Assembly (NCBI GenBank): GCA_016786745.1
Contig: JAEUVS010000038.1
Coordinates: forward strand, 1 to 64,000
Length of the DNA: 64,000 nucleotides
From: Chitinophagaceae bacterium
GTDB taxonomy: Bacteria; Bacteroidota; Bacteroidia; Chitinophagales; Chitinophagaceae
Direction of reading: 5' to 3'
The notes under the pieces are model-generated. The model did no database searches and was not told the origin of the DNA. It saw only the letters and a program-made list of their open reading frames with translations. Each line of letters opens with the position of its first letter. The stretch's first letter is position 1. Made by a program: the position numbers and the translations under genes. This document shows positions 27,421-36,215 of the stretch, piece by piece.

Positions 27421-30400
27421 TTGGTTTTTCTCCCTTGCTGTTATAGCGCTATTGTGCGGCTGCGAAAGTTCCGACAAACGCGCGCTCAAACTTCATAAGG
27501 GATCGCATATTATTTTGATAGGTAACAACCTTGGTTCAAGAATGATGAACTATGGTTTTTTCGAAACGGATTTGCATGTGCGGTATCCCGACAGTTTGTT
27601 ATACATACGTAACATGTGCGATGGCGGAGAAACACCGGGCTTCAGGCCACATTCCGGTCGCAAAAGCCCATGGGCATTTCCGGGCGCCGAAAAGTTTCAG
27701 ACAGAACTCGCTACCAATTCGGAAAGTGAAGGACATTTCGAAACGCCGGATCAGTGGCTCACGCGGCATAAGGCAGATATACTGATTGCGTTTTTTGGTT
27801 TCAATGAATCTTTCGACGGTCCATCGAAAGTTGAAAATTTCAAAGCCGAGCTTGATACATTCATCAGGTATACGCTAAATCAGAAATACAACGGTATTTC
27901 CGCGCCGCAGCTTGCCATTATTTCACCCATTGCTTTTGAGGATCTTTCTTCGAAAATGGATCTTCCTGATGGAAAAAAAGAAAATGAGAATCTTTCGTTG
28001 TACACTGAAGCGATGAGGGAAATATGCGCAAAAAATAACGTACTGTTTGTTGATGCGTTTACTCCCTCTAAAAAATGGTTCGACAGTAAAGAAAGGCAAC
28101 TCACCATCGACGGCGCGCAACTCAACGGCGACGGTTACGAGAAATTTTCCGGGTTACTTGCCGACGAAGTTTTTGGTAAATCAAAAGCAGTGGCCGAAGG
28201 GCATCGCGAGCTCATCCACGCAGCGGTGAAGGATAAAAACTGGTTCTGGCATAATGATTTTAAAATTCCGAATGGCGTGCACGTGTTCGGCAGGCGTTAC
28301 GATCCTTTCGGACCGGACAACTACCCGGCAGAATTGAAACGAATCAGGGAGATGACAGATATCCGTGACCAGGCTATCTGGAAGGCAGCGAAAGGTGAAA
28401 CGATGGATGTTGCGGCAGCAGATGCAAAGACAACTCCATTACCAGAGGTAAAAACAAATTACAATCCGAAGGAGAACGGTTCACTGAGATATCTTGACGG
28501 GCAGGAAGCTTTGTCGAAACTGCACGTAGCACCTGGCTATAAAATTGAATTGTTCGCGTCTGAAAAGGAATTCAAAGATCTTGCGAAGCCCGTTCAGATA
28601 ACATTTGACAATAAAGGAAGATTGTGGGTGGCTACAATGCCAACATATCCTCACTATAAATCAGGCGACCCCAGGCCGAACGACAAGATCATTATTCTTG
28701 AAGACACAAACGCTGATGGTAAAGCCGACAGGGAAACTGTATTTGCAGACAGCCTGCATCTTCCGGTTGGTTTTGAAATTGCTCCCGAAGGTGTTTATGT
28801 ATCACAGGGCACGAACTTTATGTTGTTTACTGATACGGATGGTGATGACAGGGCTGATAAAAAAGAGATTCTCCTCAGCGGCTTCGATGATCATGATACG
28901 CATCATGCGCACCACGCGTACACATCCGATCCTTCCGGCGCCATATACATGGGTGAAGGCGTATTTCTTCACACCAATGTAGAAACGCCTTACGGGCCTG
29001 TACGTGCAACCAATGGAGGATTTTACAGGTACAGCCCGCAACGTCATAAGCTCGAGCGCACCGCTCAGCTCTCCATTCCAAATCCATGGGGTATTGCATT
29101 CGATGAGTGGGGCGAAATTTTCTTTGCTGAAACTTCCAGTCCTGATATGCGATGGATGGTTCCCGGAACAGTGAAACCACGCTACGGTGAAGCAACGCAT
29201 AAATCTTATAACCTGATTGAAGAAAAACACATGGTTCGTCCAACATCGGGTCTTGAATTTGTTTCAAGCAGGCATTTTCCCGACGACATCCAGGGAGATT
29301 TCCTGATTAACAACACGATCGGATTTTTAGGCACGAAAGAACACCGGCTCGAAGACGACGGCACAGGATATAAAAGCAGGCACAGGCAGGATCTTTTAAA
29401 ATCGGATGATAGAAATTTTCGTCCCGTCGACCTTGAATTCGCGCCAGATGGATCATTATACATTGCCGACTGGCACAACATATTGATCGGGCACATGCAG
29501 CACAACGCACGCGATCCCCTCCGCGATCATTCACATGGCCGCATTTACAGGATCACCTATCCTTCGCGACCCCTTGTTCAACCGGCAAAAATTGATGGCG
29601 CCTCAATTGATGAGCTGCTCGACAATTTAAAGCTTCCGGAATACAGGACCAGATACAGGACAAGAAGAGAATTGCGCGGCAGAAACGTTGACGAAGTGTT
29701 ACAACATTTAAAAACCTGGGAGGCTAAACTCGATAAAAACGATCCGAAGTACGAACACCACCTTACTGAAGCGCTTTGGGTAAGCTGGGGCATGAATAAA
29801 GTAGATCAGGATTTGTTGCGTGCTCTTCTTAAAGCAAAAGATTACAGGGCACGCGCCGCAGCGGTGCGCGTTGTAAGGTATACCGGTCACCAGGTGAAGG
29901 ACCAGGTGGCCCTGCTAAAGCAGGCTGCAGGAGATGAGCACGGTCGTGTGCGTCTCGAAGCTATCGCGGCCGCTTCGTGGCTCGATAAAGAAAACGGACT
30001 TGCGGTGTTGAACGAAGCAGCGAAGAAGCCTCTCGATAAATGGATAGTGCACGCTTATGAAACCGCGCTCTCGCATCTCAACGACAGGCCTGTGAAAGTA
30101 GTGCAGGATATTCTCGGTGGCGCCGAGTTGAATGGAATGAGTCCTGAAGTATTTGTAAAAGGAAAAGAGATTTACAACAGGGACGGCTATTGCGCTACCT
30201 GTCACCAACCTAACGGAGAAGGACTGGTGAATTCAGGATTTCCTCCATTATCAGGAACGCCTTACGTACTCGGCGATGAAGAGAGGCTGATAAAAATTGT
30301 GTTGAAAGGATTGCAGGGACCGATAGAGGTAAACGGGAAGAAATATGAGGGCCAGGTGCCAATGACTCCGTTCGAAGGATTGCTGAATGATGAAGAGGTG

Positions 30401-30541
30401 GCGGCGGTGCTGTCGTATGTACGCGCGTCATTTGGCAATAAGGCAACGCCTGTTTCAGCTGCTAAAGTGAAAGCTGTAAGAGAACAGATAAAAAATAAGA
30501 AGGACTTTTACAACACCGACGATCCGGCTATTAAACATTGA
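27407..30541 (+). CDS. SGNH domain / PVC-type dehydrogenase / cytochrome c fusion lipoprotein
   Basis: The product has 1044 residues from ATG 27407, which gives a lipoprotein signal (lipobox LCGC); the open frame begins 23 codons earlier without a signal. Domains in order: an SGNH-like domain (about 35-270), a six-bladed-propeller dehydrogenase of the PVC type (about 350-700, with DNKGRLWVATMPTYPHY, DTDGDDRADKKEIL and HHAHHAYTSDPSG), an alpha-helical HEAT-like region (about 710-910), and a C-terminal cytochrome c with CATCHQPNGEG (about 928). Such fusions are known mainly from Planctomycetes and Bacteroidota, and substrates are unproven sugars or alcohols. The SGNH nucleophile block reads IGNNLGSRM instead of GDSL, so that domain may bind rather than hydrolyse. 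Likely periplasmic. Confidence 0.85.
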   Translation: MKLNNWFFSLAVIALLCGCESSDKRALKLHKGSHIILIGNNLGSRMMNYGFFETDLHVRYPDSLLYIRNMCDGGETPGFRPHSGRKSPWAFPGAEKFQTELATNSESEGHFETPDQWLTRHKADILIAFFGFNESFDGPSKVENFKAELDTFIRYTLNQKYNGISAPQLAIISPIAFEDLSSKMDLPDGKKENENLSLYTEAMREICAKNNVLFVDAFTPSKKWFDSKERQLTIDGAQLNGDGYEKFSGLLADEVFGKSKAVAEGHRELIHAAVKDKNWFWHNDFKIPNGVHVFGRRYDPFGPDNYPAELKRIREMTDIRDQAIWKAAKGETMDVAAADAKTTPLPEVKTNYNPKENGSLRYLDGQEALSKLHVAPGYKIELFASEKEFKDLAKPVQITFDNKGRLWVATMPTYPHYKSGDPRPNDKIIILEDTNADGKADRETVFADSLHLPVGFEIAPEGVYVSQGTNFMLFTDTDGDDRADKKEILLSGFDDHDTHHAHHAYTSDPSGAIYMGEGVFLHTNVETPYGPVRATNGGFYRYSPQRHKLERTAQLSIPNPWGIAFDEWGEIFFAETSSPDMRWMVPGTVKPRYGEATHKSYNLIEEKHMVRPTSGLEFVSSRHFPDDIQGDFLINNTIGFLGTKEHRLEDDGTGYKSRHRQDLLKSDDRNFRPVDLEFAPDGSLYIADWHNILIGHMQHNARDPLRDHSHGRIYRITYPSRPLVQPAKIDGASIDELLDNLKLPEYRTRYRTRRELRGRNVDEVLQHLKTWEAKLDKNDPKYEHHLTEALWVSWGMNKVDQDLLRALLKAKDYRARAAAVRVVRYTGHQVKDQVALLKQAAGDEHGRVRLEAIAAASWLDKENGLAVLNEAAKKPLDKWIVHAYETALSHLNDRPVKVVQDILGGAELNGMSPEVFVKGKEIYNRDGYCATCHQPNGEGLVNSGFPPLSGTPYVLGDEERLIKIVLKGLQGPIEVNGKKYEGQVPMTPFEGLLNDEEVAAVLSYVRASFGNKATPVSAAKVKAVREQIKNKKDFYNTDDPAIKH

Positions 30542-30546
30542 TATGA

Positions 30547-30589
30547 GGTGAAATTTCACCCAGGATTTCAGCCTAAAACCTGGATTTCA
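30547..30589. promoter_or_regulatory. perfect palindrome and inverted/direct repeats between two lipoprotein genes
   Basis: GGTGAAATTTCACC at 30547-30560 is an exact 14-bp palindrome starting six bases after the stop codon. It is followed by CCAGG (30560-30564) and CCTGG (30579-30583), an inverted repeat, with GGATTTCA repeated directly at 30563-30570 and 30582-30589. No T-run follows, so a regulatory or mRNA-end structure is as likely as a terminator. A TATATTTA -7-like element for the next gene lies at 30666-30673. Confidence 0.4.
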
Positions 30590-30679
30590 TACGGCCGTTA
30601 AATTGTTCACTTATTTTTCAGGTGGTAAAAAATTATACCCGGAACCCCGCATAGAAGAATTTCGGTATATTTAATCACC

Positions 30680-33600
30680 ATGCTACTGCTAAAGAAACCA
30701 TTTCTTTTGCCTGCTGTTGTTATCTGTTTACTGTCCTGCAATAGTGAACCGGATACGCTGTTCAAAAGGCACTCACCAGACGAAACCGGCATTCATTTCA
30801 CCAACCAGCTCGACTACAACGATCCCGTAACCGTACTGGAATTCGAATACATGTTCAATGGTGGAGGTGTAGCTCTAATAGACATCAACAACGACAGCCT
30901 GCAGGATATCATCTTCACAGGCAACATGGTGTCGTCGCGACTATACCTTAACAAAGGAAACTTACAATTCGAAGACATTACAGAAAAAGCCGGGGTCACT
31001 ACGCAGGGTTGGTCAAATGGAGTAGCGGTTGTTGATATTAACCAGGATGGCTTCCAGGATTTTTATGTGTGCAAAGCCGGGAACTATAAAACACCCGTGG
31101 CGCAGATGCGCAACCTGTTTTTCATCAACAACGGAAATAATACTTTCACAGAGTCTGCCGAAAAAATGGGACTTGCCGAAGAAGGGTACGACATCCAGGC
31201 GGCATTCTTCGACTATGATAAAGACGGCGACCTCGACATGTACCTCCTCCGAAATGCATTTGTAAAGTATAACCGCAACGACTCACGTTACAAAACCGTC
31301 GACGGTTCTGCCGCTTCTACCGATAGATTATTCCGCAATAATGGCGACCTCACTTTCACAGATGTTTCAAAACAATCGGGCGTCACCATCGAAGGGTTTG
31401 GATTGGGAGTAAACATATGCGACCTCAACAACGATAACTGGCCCGACGTGTACGTTTCAAATGATTTTCTTTCCAACGATCTCATGTGGATCAACAACCA
31501 GAACGGCACGTTTACAAACAGGGCCAAAGATTATCTGCAGCATCAAACGTACAACGGAATGGGTAACGATGTGGCGGATTATAATAATGATGGGCTCCCC
31601 GATATCATTGTGCTCGACATGCTTCCACCCGACAACAGGCGATGGAAACTGACGATGGCGGGAAACGGCTTCGACGAATACGAACAAAATTTAGCGGTTG
31701 GATATGAACCGCAATTTGTACGCAACACGCTTCAACTAAATAACGGCGATGGCACATTCAGCGAAATCGGAAGAATCGCAGGCGTTGACGCAACCGAATG
31801 GAGCTGGGGGCCACTCTTTGCCGATTTTGATAATGATGGATGGAAGGATTTGTTTATTGCAAATGGTTTTCGCCAGGATATAAACAACCTCGATTTTGTT
31901 TGGTACGGAATAAAAGAATCAGGGGTGAGGGAAACCTTCACTGGCACACCCGACCAGTATCGCAAAAAGCGCCTCGAAACACTGCATGAACTGCCGGGCG
32001 TCAAGGTGCACAATTATCTTTTTAAAAACGACCGTGATCTAAAATTCAGTGATGCGTCGGTCAAATGGGGAATGACGACCGATGCTTACACGAATGGCGG
32101 AGCCTTTGGTGACCTCGACAATGATGGCGACCTCGATCTTGTTGTAAACAGTCTTGATGGCCCTTCATTTATTTATGAGAACCGGGCATCGACGGTTATG
32201 CCCGAACAGGGTTGGCTGAGAATTAATTTCAAAGGGCCGAAAGGAAATAGTGGAGGATTCGGTGCGAAAGTGTGGATATGGCAAAATGGAAAAATGCAGT
32301 TCAGTAATATGTCGCCTTATCGCGGCTATTTGTCTACGGTAGAACAAACTCTGCATTTCGGGATACAGAACACCGACGTAGATAGTTTGAAAGTGTTATG
32401 GCCCGATGGAAATGAACAGGTGTTGAAATCAATAAAACCGAAACAATCGATAACGCTTCATCACAGGGAGGCAAACATTAAAGCGCAACGTGAACCATCG
32501 GTTAAACAAAGTTCTCTTTTCAGTTCGAACGCCTCAACTGGTATTCAGTTTAAGCATATTGAAAACATTTTTGTTGATTTTAAACTGCAGCCGTTGTTAC
32601 CACACATGCATTCAAGGGGTGGTCCCGGGTTAGCAGTTGGCGATGCAAATGGCGATGGCCGCGAAGATCTTTACATAGGAGGCGCATCCGGTTATAAAGG
32701 CAGTTTATATCTTCAGCAGCCGAATGGAAAATTTGTAGCGAAACAGTTGCCTGAACCAAATGACGCCGACAATATGGGCGTGTTATTTTTTGATGCCGAC
32801 AGCGATGGCGACGCCGATCTTTATGTTTCTTCAGGAGGAACATCTATAGCGAAGAAAGACAACCAACTATATAAGCACAGGTTATATATTAATGATGGCA
32901 AGGCAAATTTTACGTTGATGCAAGATGCACTGCCTTCTGTTATCACACCGGCATCAAGTGTGATTGCTGCCGATTACGACCGCGATGGCGATCTTGATTT
33001 ATTCGTGTGCGGGCGTGTGAGTCCCGGTGAATATCCTCTCTCACCTAAAAGTTTTTTGTTGCGCAACGATTCAGAAAATAAACAATGCCGGTTCGCTGAT
33101 GTAAGCAATAGCAGCGGCGATAGCTTATCAGCATTGGGTATGGTGACCAGTGCGCTGTGGACAGATTTTGATAACGACGGTTGGATCGATCTCCTGGTTG
33201 CGGGAGAATTTATGCCACTTAAATTTTTCAAAAACGAAAAGGGGAAATTTCGCGATGTATCAAAAGAAACAGGTCTCGCTAATACCAGCGGATGGTGGAA
33301 CAGTTTAGCATCTGGTGATTTCGACAAAGATGGAGATATCGACTACATAGCCGGCAACCTTGGGTTAAATGGTCCTTATAAGGCAAGCGCTGAAGAACCG
33401 GTATGTATTTATGCGAGCGATTACGATCGCAACGGCCGGATAGATCCAATCATGTGTCATTTTGAAAAGGGAAAAGAATACCCGGTTCATTCAAGAGACG
33501 ATATGAACCGCCAGATTTCGTCAATGCGTGGTAGGTTTAAAACTTATCATTCCTATGCTACCGCCACTTTCCAGGAGGCGCTGAAACCTGAAGAAATCGA

Positions 33601-34183
33601 AAAGGCCTATGTAGTAAAAGCTGAAACCTTCGAAAGTTCTTATATTGAAAATCTCGGCAACGGAAAATTCAAAATACATGCACTTCCACTCGAAGCGCAA
33701 TTTTCTCCGTTGTTTGCTATGCTCGCAAATGACTTTGATGGTGATGGAAATACTGATGTGCTCGGCGTGGGCAATTCGTATTCAACTGAAAGTCAAACCG
33801 GCCGTTACGATGCACAGGGCACTTTATTTTTGAAGGGTGATGGGAAGGGAAATTTTAGACCCGAAAGAACGGCGCTTAATCTCCAGGGAGATAATAAATC
33901 GATCGTTTCAATGAATTTGGCTGACGGCAACTCTTTGATTGTAATCGGTACAAATTCAGATAGCGTAAAACTGGTGACGGGAATTTCACCTGGAAAATCT
34001 GTCAAATTGTTGCCCGGCGACGCATATGCCCTCATCACGGGTACGGATAACCGAACGTACAGGCAGGAGTTTTATTACGGACATTCTTACCTGTCGCAGG
34101 GAAGCCGCACCTTTTCACCGCCCGCGAACGCAAAAGCTATAACCATATATAACTACTCTGGCGCCACGCGCGACCTCAAATAA
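30680..34183 (+). CDS. FG-GAP/VCBS repeat lipoprotein with ASPIC/UnbV domain
   Basis: The product has 1167 residues with a lipoprotein signal (lipobox LLSC). It is a beta-propeller-rich protein with many FG-GAP/VCBS calcium loops of the DxNxDGxxD kind (for example DINNDSLQD, DYDKDGDLD, DFDNDGWKD, DLDNDGDLD, DANGDGRED, DYDRDGDLD). A first propeller covers about 20-500, an ASPIC/UnbV domain about 510-590 (KGPKGNSGGFGAKV...YLSTVEQTLHFG), and a second propeller about 600-1050. The family is related to human CRTAC1 and is abundant in Bacteroidota, probably in extracellular binding. It follows the ThuA and dehydrogenase-fusion genes in the same direction with a 138-base gap, and probably belongs to the same exported set. 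Confidence 0.88.
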   Translation: MLLLKKPFLLPAVVICLLSCNSEPDTLFKRHSPDETGIHFTNQLDYNDPVTVLEFEYMFNGGGVALIDINNDSLQDIIFTGNMVSSRLYLNKGNLQFEDITEKAGVTTQGWSNGVAVVDINQDGFQDFYVCKAGNYKTPVAQMRNLFFINNGNNTFTESAEKMGLAEEGYDIQAAFFDYDKDGDLDMYLLRNAFVKYNRNDSRYKTVDGSAASTDRLFRNNGDLTFTDVSKQSGVTIEGFGLGVNICDLNNDNWPDVYVSNDFLSNDLMWINNQNGTFTNRAKDYLQHQTYNGMGNDVADYNNDGLPDIIVLDMLPPDNRRWKLTMAGNGFDEYEQNLAVGYEPQFVRNTLQLNNGDGTFSEIGRIAGVDATEWSWGPLFADFDNDGWKDLFIANGFRQDINNLDFVWYGIKESGVRETFTGTPDQYRKKRLETLHELPGVKVHNYLFKNDRDLKFSDASVKWGMTTDAYTNGGAFGDLDNDGDLDLVVNSLDGPSFIYENRASTVMPEQGWLRINFKGPKGNSGGFGAKVWIWQNGKMQFSNMSPYRGYLSTVEQTLHFGIQNTDVDSLKVLWPDGNEQVLKSIKPKQSITLHHREANIKAQREPSVKQSSLFSSNASTGIQFKHIENIFVDFKLQPLLPHMHSRGGPGLAVGDANGDGREDLYIGGASGYKGSLYLQQPNGKFVAKQLPEPNDADNMGVLFFDADSDGDADLYVSSGGTSIAKKDNQLYKHRLYINDGKANFTLMQDALPSVITPASSVIAADYDRDGDLDLFVCGRVSPGEYPLSPKSFLLRNDSENKQCRFADVSNSSGDSLSALGMVTSALWTDFDNDGWIDLLVAGEFMPLKFFKNEKGKFRDVSKETGLANTSGWWNSLASGDFDKDGDIDYIAGNLGLNGPYKASAEEPVCIYASDYDRNGRIDPIMCHFEKGKEYPVHSRDDMNRQISSMRGRFKTYHSYATATFQEALKPEEIEKAYVVKAETFESSYIENLGNGKFKIHALPLEAQFSPLFAMLANDFDGDGNTDVLGVGNSYSTESQTGRYDAQGTLFLKGDGKGNFRPERTALNLQGDNKSIVSMNLADGNSLIVIGTNSDSVKLVTGISPGKSVKLLPGDAYALITGTDNRTYRQEFYYGHSYLSQGSRTFSPPANAKAITIYNYSGATRDLK

Positions 34184-34312
34184 CGGTTCCCATTTTGGTA
34201 AATAGCTCCCGATACCGGAAGGGCGGGATCGCCAACATTTTTCTAACGTACTCAAAAACAGCGAACCACGTGTTGGTAGCAGATTTGAAACCATCTGATA
34301 TAATCTGTACCA

Positions 34313-36157
34313 ATGAATCGGCCAACAATCATAAACTTATTGAAACAGGTCTGTCACCTGTTACTCGCGCTAGCGGTGATTGGATTAGCATTAAAGTCTA
34401 AGGCGCAGAGTTGTCCGACCGCTGTTCCGGTTACCATCAACACAAATCCCAACACATATTATCCGGGTCTTAACAATCCGCTAAACGCGGGCGCTACTTC
34501 AATCTCTCTTGGAGCCGCTTCATCGGGTAATACACAGATTTCCGGCGGCGATCTGCTTTTGATTATACAGATGCAGGGTGCGCAAATTAATTCAGCAAAT
34601 ACAACCAGCTATGGTGATGGAGTAGCAGGTGGCGTCGCTTCAGGATACCTCAGCAACACAGAACTGTTGGCAGGAAACATGGAGTATGCGGTTGCAACTA
34701 ATACGGTGCCTCTTGCTGGTGGAACTCTTTCTCTTCTTCATCCTACAACAAAAAATTACAGGAACGCCAACTTCGGCATTGATGGACAGTATCGCTTCCA
34801 GGTAATTCGCGTAGGTGTGTTTTATGATCTTACCCTCGGATCAACAATCACTGCACCGGCATGGAACGGTACGTCGGGGGGTGTTGTGGTGATGAGCGTT
34901 ACAAACAATTTCAATTTCAACGGTCAAACGATCTCAGCGGCAGGCGCAGGTTTCAGAGGTGGAGCCGGGAGGCAACTCGCAGGCGGTGCCGGTGGATTAA
35001 ATACAGATATTACAACTTCATCTACAAATAATTTCAACGCGTCGAAAGGTGAAGGTATCGCGGGTACGCCCAGGTATCTTAACAACAACGGCGCTTTGCT
35101 CGACAACGGCCCGGCAAATGAAGGTTATGCCAACGGTAGTTATGCAGCCGGCGCTCCTGGTAATGCAGGAGGTGGTGGAACAGATGGACGACCTTCGAGC
35201 AACGACCAGAATTCTGGCGGGGGCGGTGGAGCAAACGGTGGAACAGGTGGTCGCGGTGGAAACAGCTGGCAATCGAACCTTGTAACAGGCGGTTATGGTG
35301 GTGGAATATTTGTCGAACGCAGTCCGTCGCGCCTCGCAATGGGCGGAGGCGGTGGAGCAGGAACCACAAACAACGGAACAGGTACACCTGGCGCAGGTTT
35401 CGCTTCGAGTGGCGCGGCAGGTGGAGGTATTGTGATTATTGTGGCAAGAACAATTTCAGGAACAGGTACGATAAATGTAAATGGAGCGAATGGTTATACA
35501 ACCGTATTGAATGATGGAACAGGTGGTGGAGGCGCTGGCGGCAGTGTTCTGTTGTATGCAAACAGCGGGCATTCGGCAATTACCGTGACCGCTAACGGTG
35601 GTGCAGGCGGTACCAACGCCGGCGGTAGCACTCCTCCTGAACATGGTCCGGGTGGTGGGGGCGGTGGTGGTGTTGTATACACTAATGCTTCGTTGAACGC
35701 GGCGACAACAGTTATAGGTGGCGATGCAGGCCGCACAACCGCAGGGAGTATGTACAATGCTACGGCCGGTAACGCAGGTGTGCTGGCGCAGAATATAATC
35801 ATTAACGATATGCCCGTTCAGCTGCTTAATTGCAGTGTATTATCAACTGATAGAAATAAAACAAAACGTCGTGCGAACGAAGACGAAAAAATATTTTCTG
35901 TTGCTGTTAGCCCGAACCCTGTCAGGGATGCAAACGCTAAAATTAGTTTCACAGTAAATAAAAATTCTTCCCAGACCGTCAACCTTCGGATTGTGTCAAT
36001 GAACGGAATTGTAGTTTGGCAGAAAAAGGTGAGTGCGCGTGAAGGTGTGAACACAGTTTCTCTCAGTGACCTTTCCGGAATTTCAAACGGCTTCTATTTT
36101 CTTCACTACCACGACGGACAAAACACCTCTACTTCGCAGTTAGTTGTAGGACGCTAA
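34313..36157 (+). CDS. Gly-rich secreted protein with type IX secretion sorting domain
   Basis: The product has 614 residues with a signal peptide (hydrophobic 9-27, cleavage after SKAQ). Residues about 205-490 are extremely rich in Gly, Asn, Ala and Thr, with runs of GGGGAG, GGTGGRGG and GGAGG type, interleaved with short beta strands. The C-terminal 80 residues are a type-A sorting domain (VSPNPV start, IVSMNGIVVWQKKV, SNGFYFLHYHDG, QLVVGR end), which targets the protein through the type IX system to the cell surface. The Gly-rich region suggests an elastic or adhesive surface protein; function is unproven. Long reverse frames inside it are a by-product of GGT/GGC codons. PorP/SprF and another surface protein are encoded nearby. 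Confidence 0.85.
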   Translation: MNRPTIINLLKQVCHLLLALAVIGLALKSKAQSCPTAVPVTINTNPNTYYPGLNNPLNAGATSISLGAASSGNTQISGGDLLLIIQMQGAQINSANTTSYGDGVAGGVASGYLSNTELLAGNMEYAVATNTVPLAGGTLSLLHPTTKNYRNANFGIDGQYRFQVIRVGVFYDLTLGSTITAPAWNGTSGGVVVMSVTNNFNFNGQTISAAGAGFRGGAGRQLAGGAGGLNTDITTSSTNNFNASKGEGIAGTPRYLNNNGALLDNGPANEGYANGSYAAGAPGNAGGGGTDGRPSSNDQNSGGGGGANGGTGGRGGNSWQSNLVTGGYGGGIFVERSPSRLAMGGGGGAGTTNNGTGTPGAGFASSGAAGGGIVIIVARTISGTGTINVNGANGYTTVLNDGTGGGGAGGSVLLYANSGHSAITVTANGGAGGTNAGGSTPPEHGPGGGGGGGVVYTNASLNAATTVIGGDAGRTTAGSMYNATAGNAGVLAQNIIINDMPVQLLNCSVLSTDRNKTKRRANEDEKIFSVAVSPNPVRDANAKISFTVNKNSSQTVNLRIVSMNGIVVWQKKVSAREGVNTVSLSDLSGISNGFYFLHYHDGQNTSTSQLVVGR

Positions 36158-36215
36158 AACTTTTTCGTTATTTTCATAATGCTCACCGATGTTCCAGATC
36201 ATCGAAGTCGATCAT

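Noticed and set aside
35130..35700. Repeated GGTGG-type DNA as a possible CRISPR or satellite array
   Set aside because: The repeats are irregular, in coding frame and explained by the Gly-rich protein; there are no constant repeats with equal spacers.
34924..35802. Several long minus-strand and other-frame open stretches
   Set aside because: They are antisense to the Gly-rich cargo gene. GGT/GGC codons read as ACC/GCC on the other strand and rarely produce stops; the predicted products are low-complexity and lack starts or motifs.
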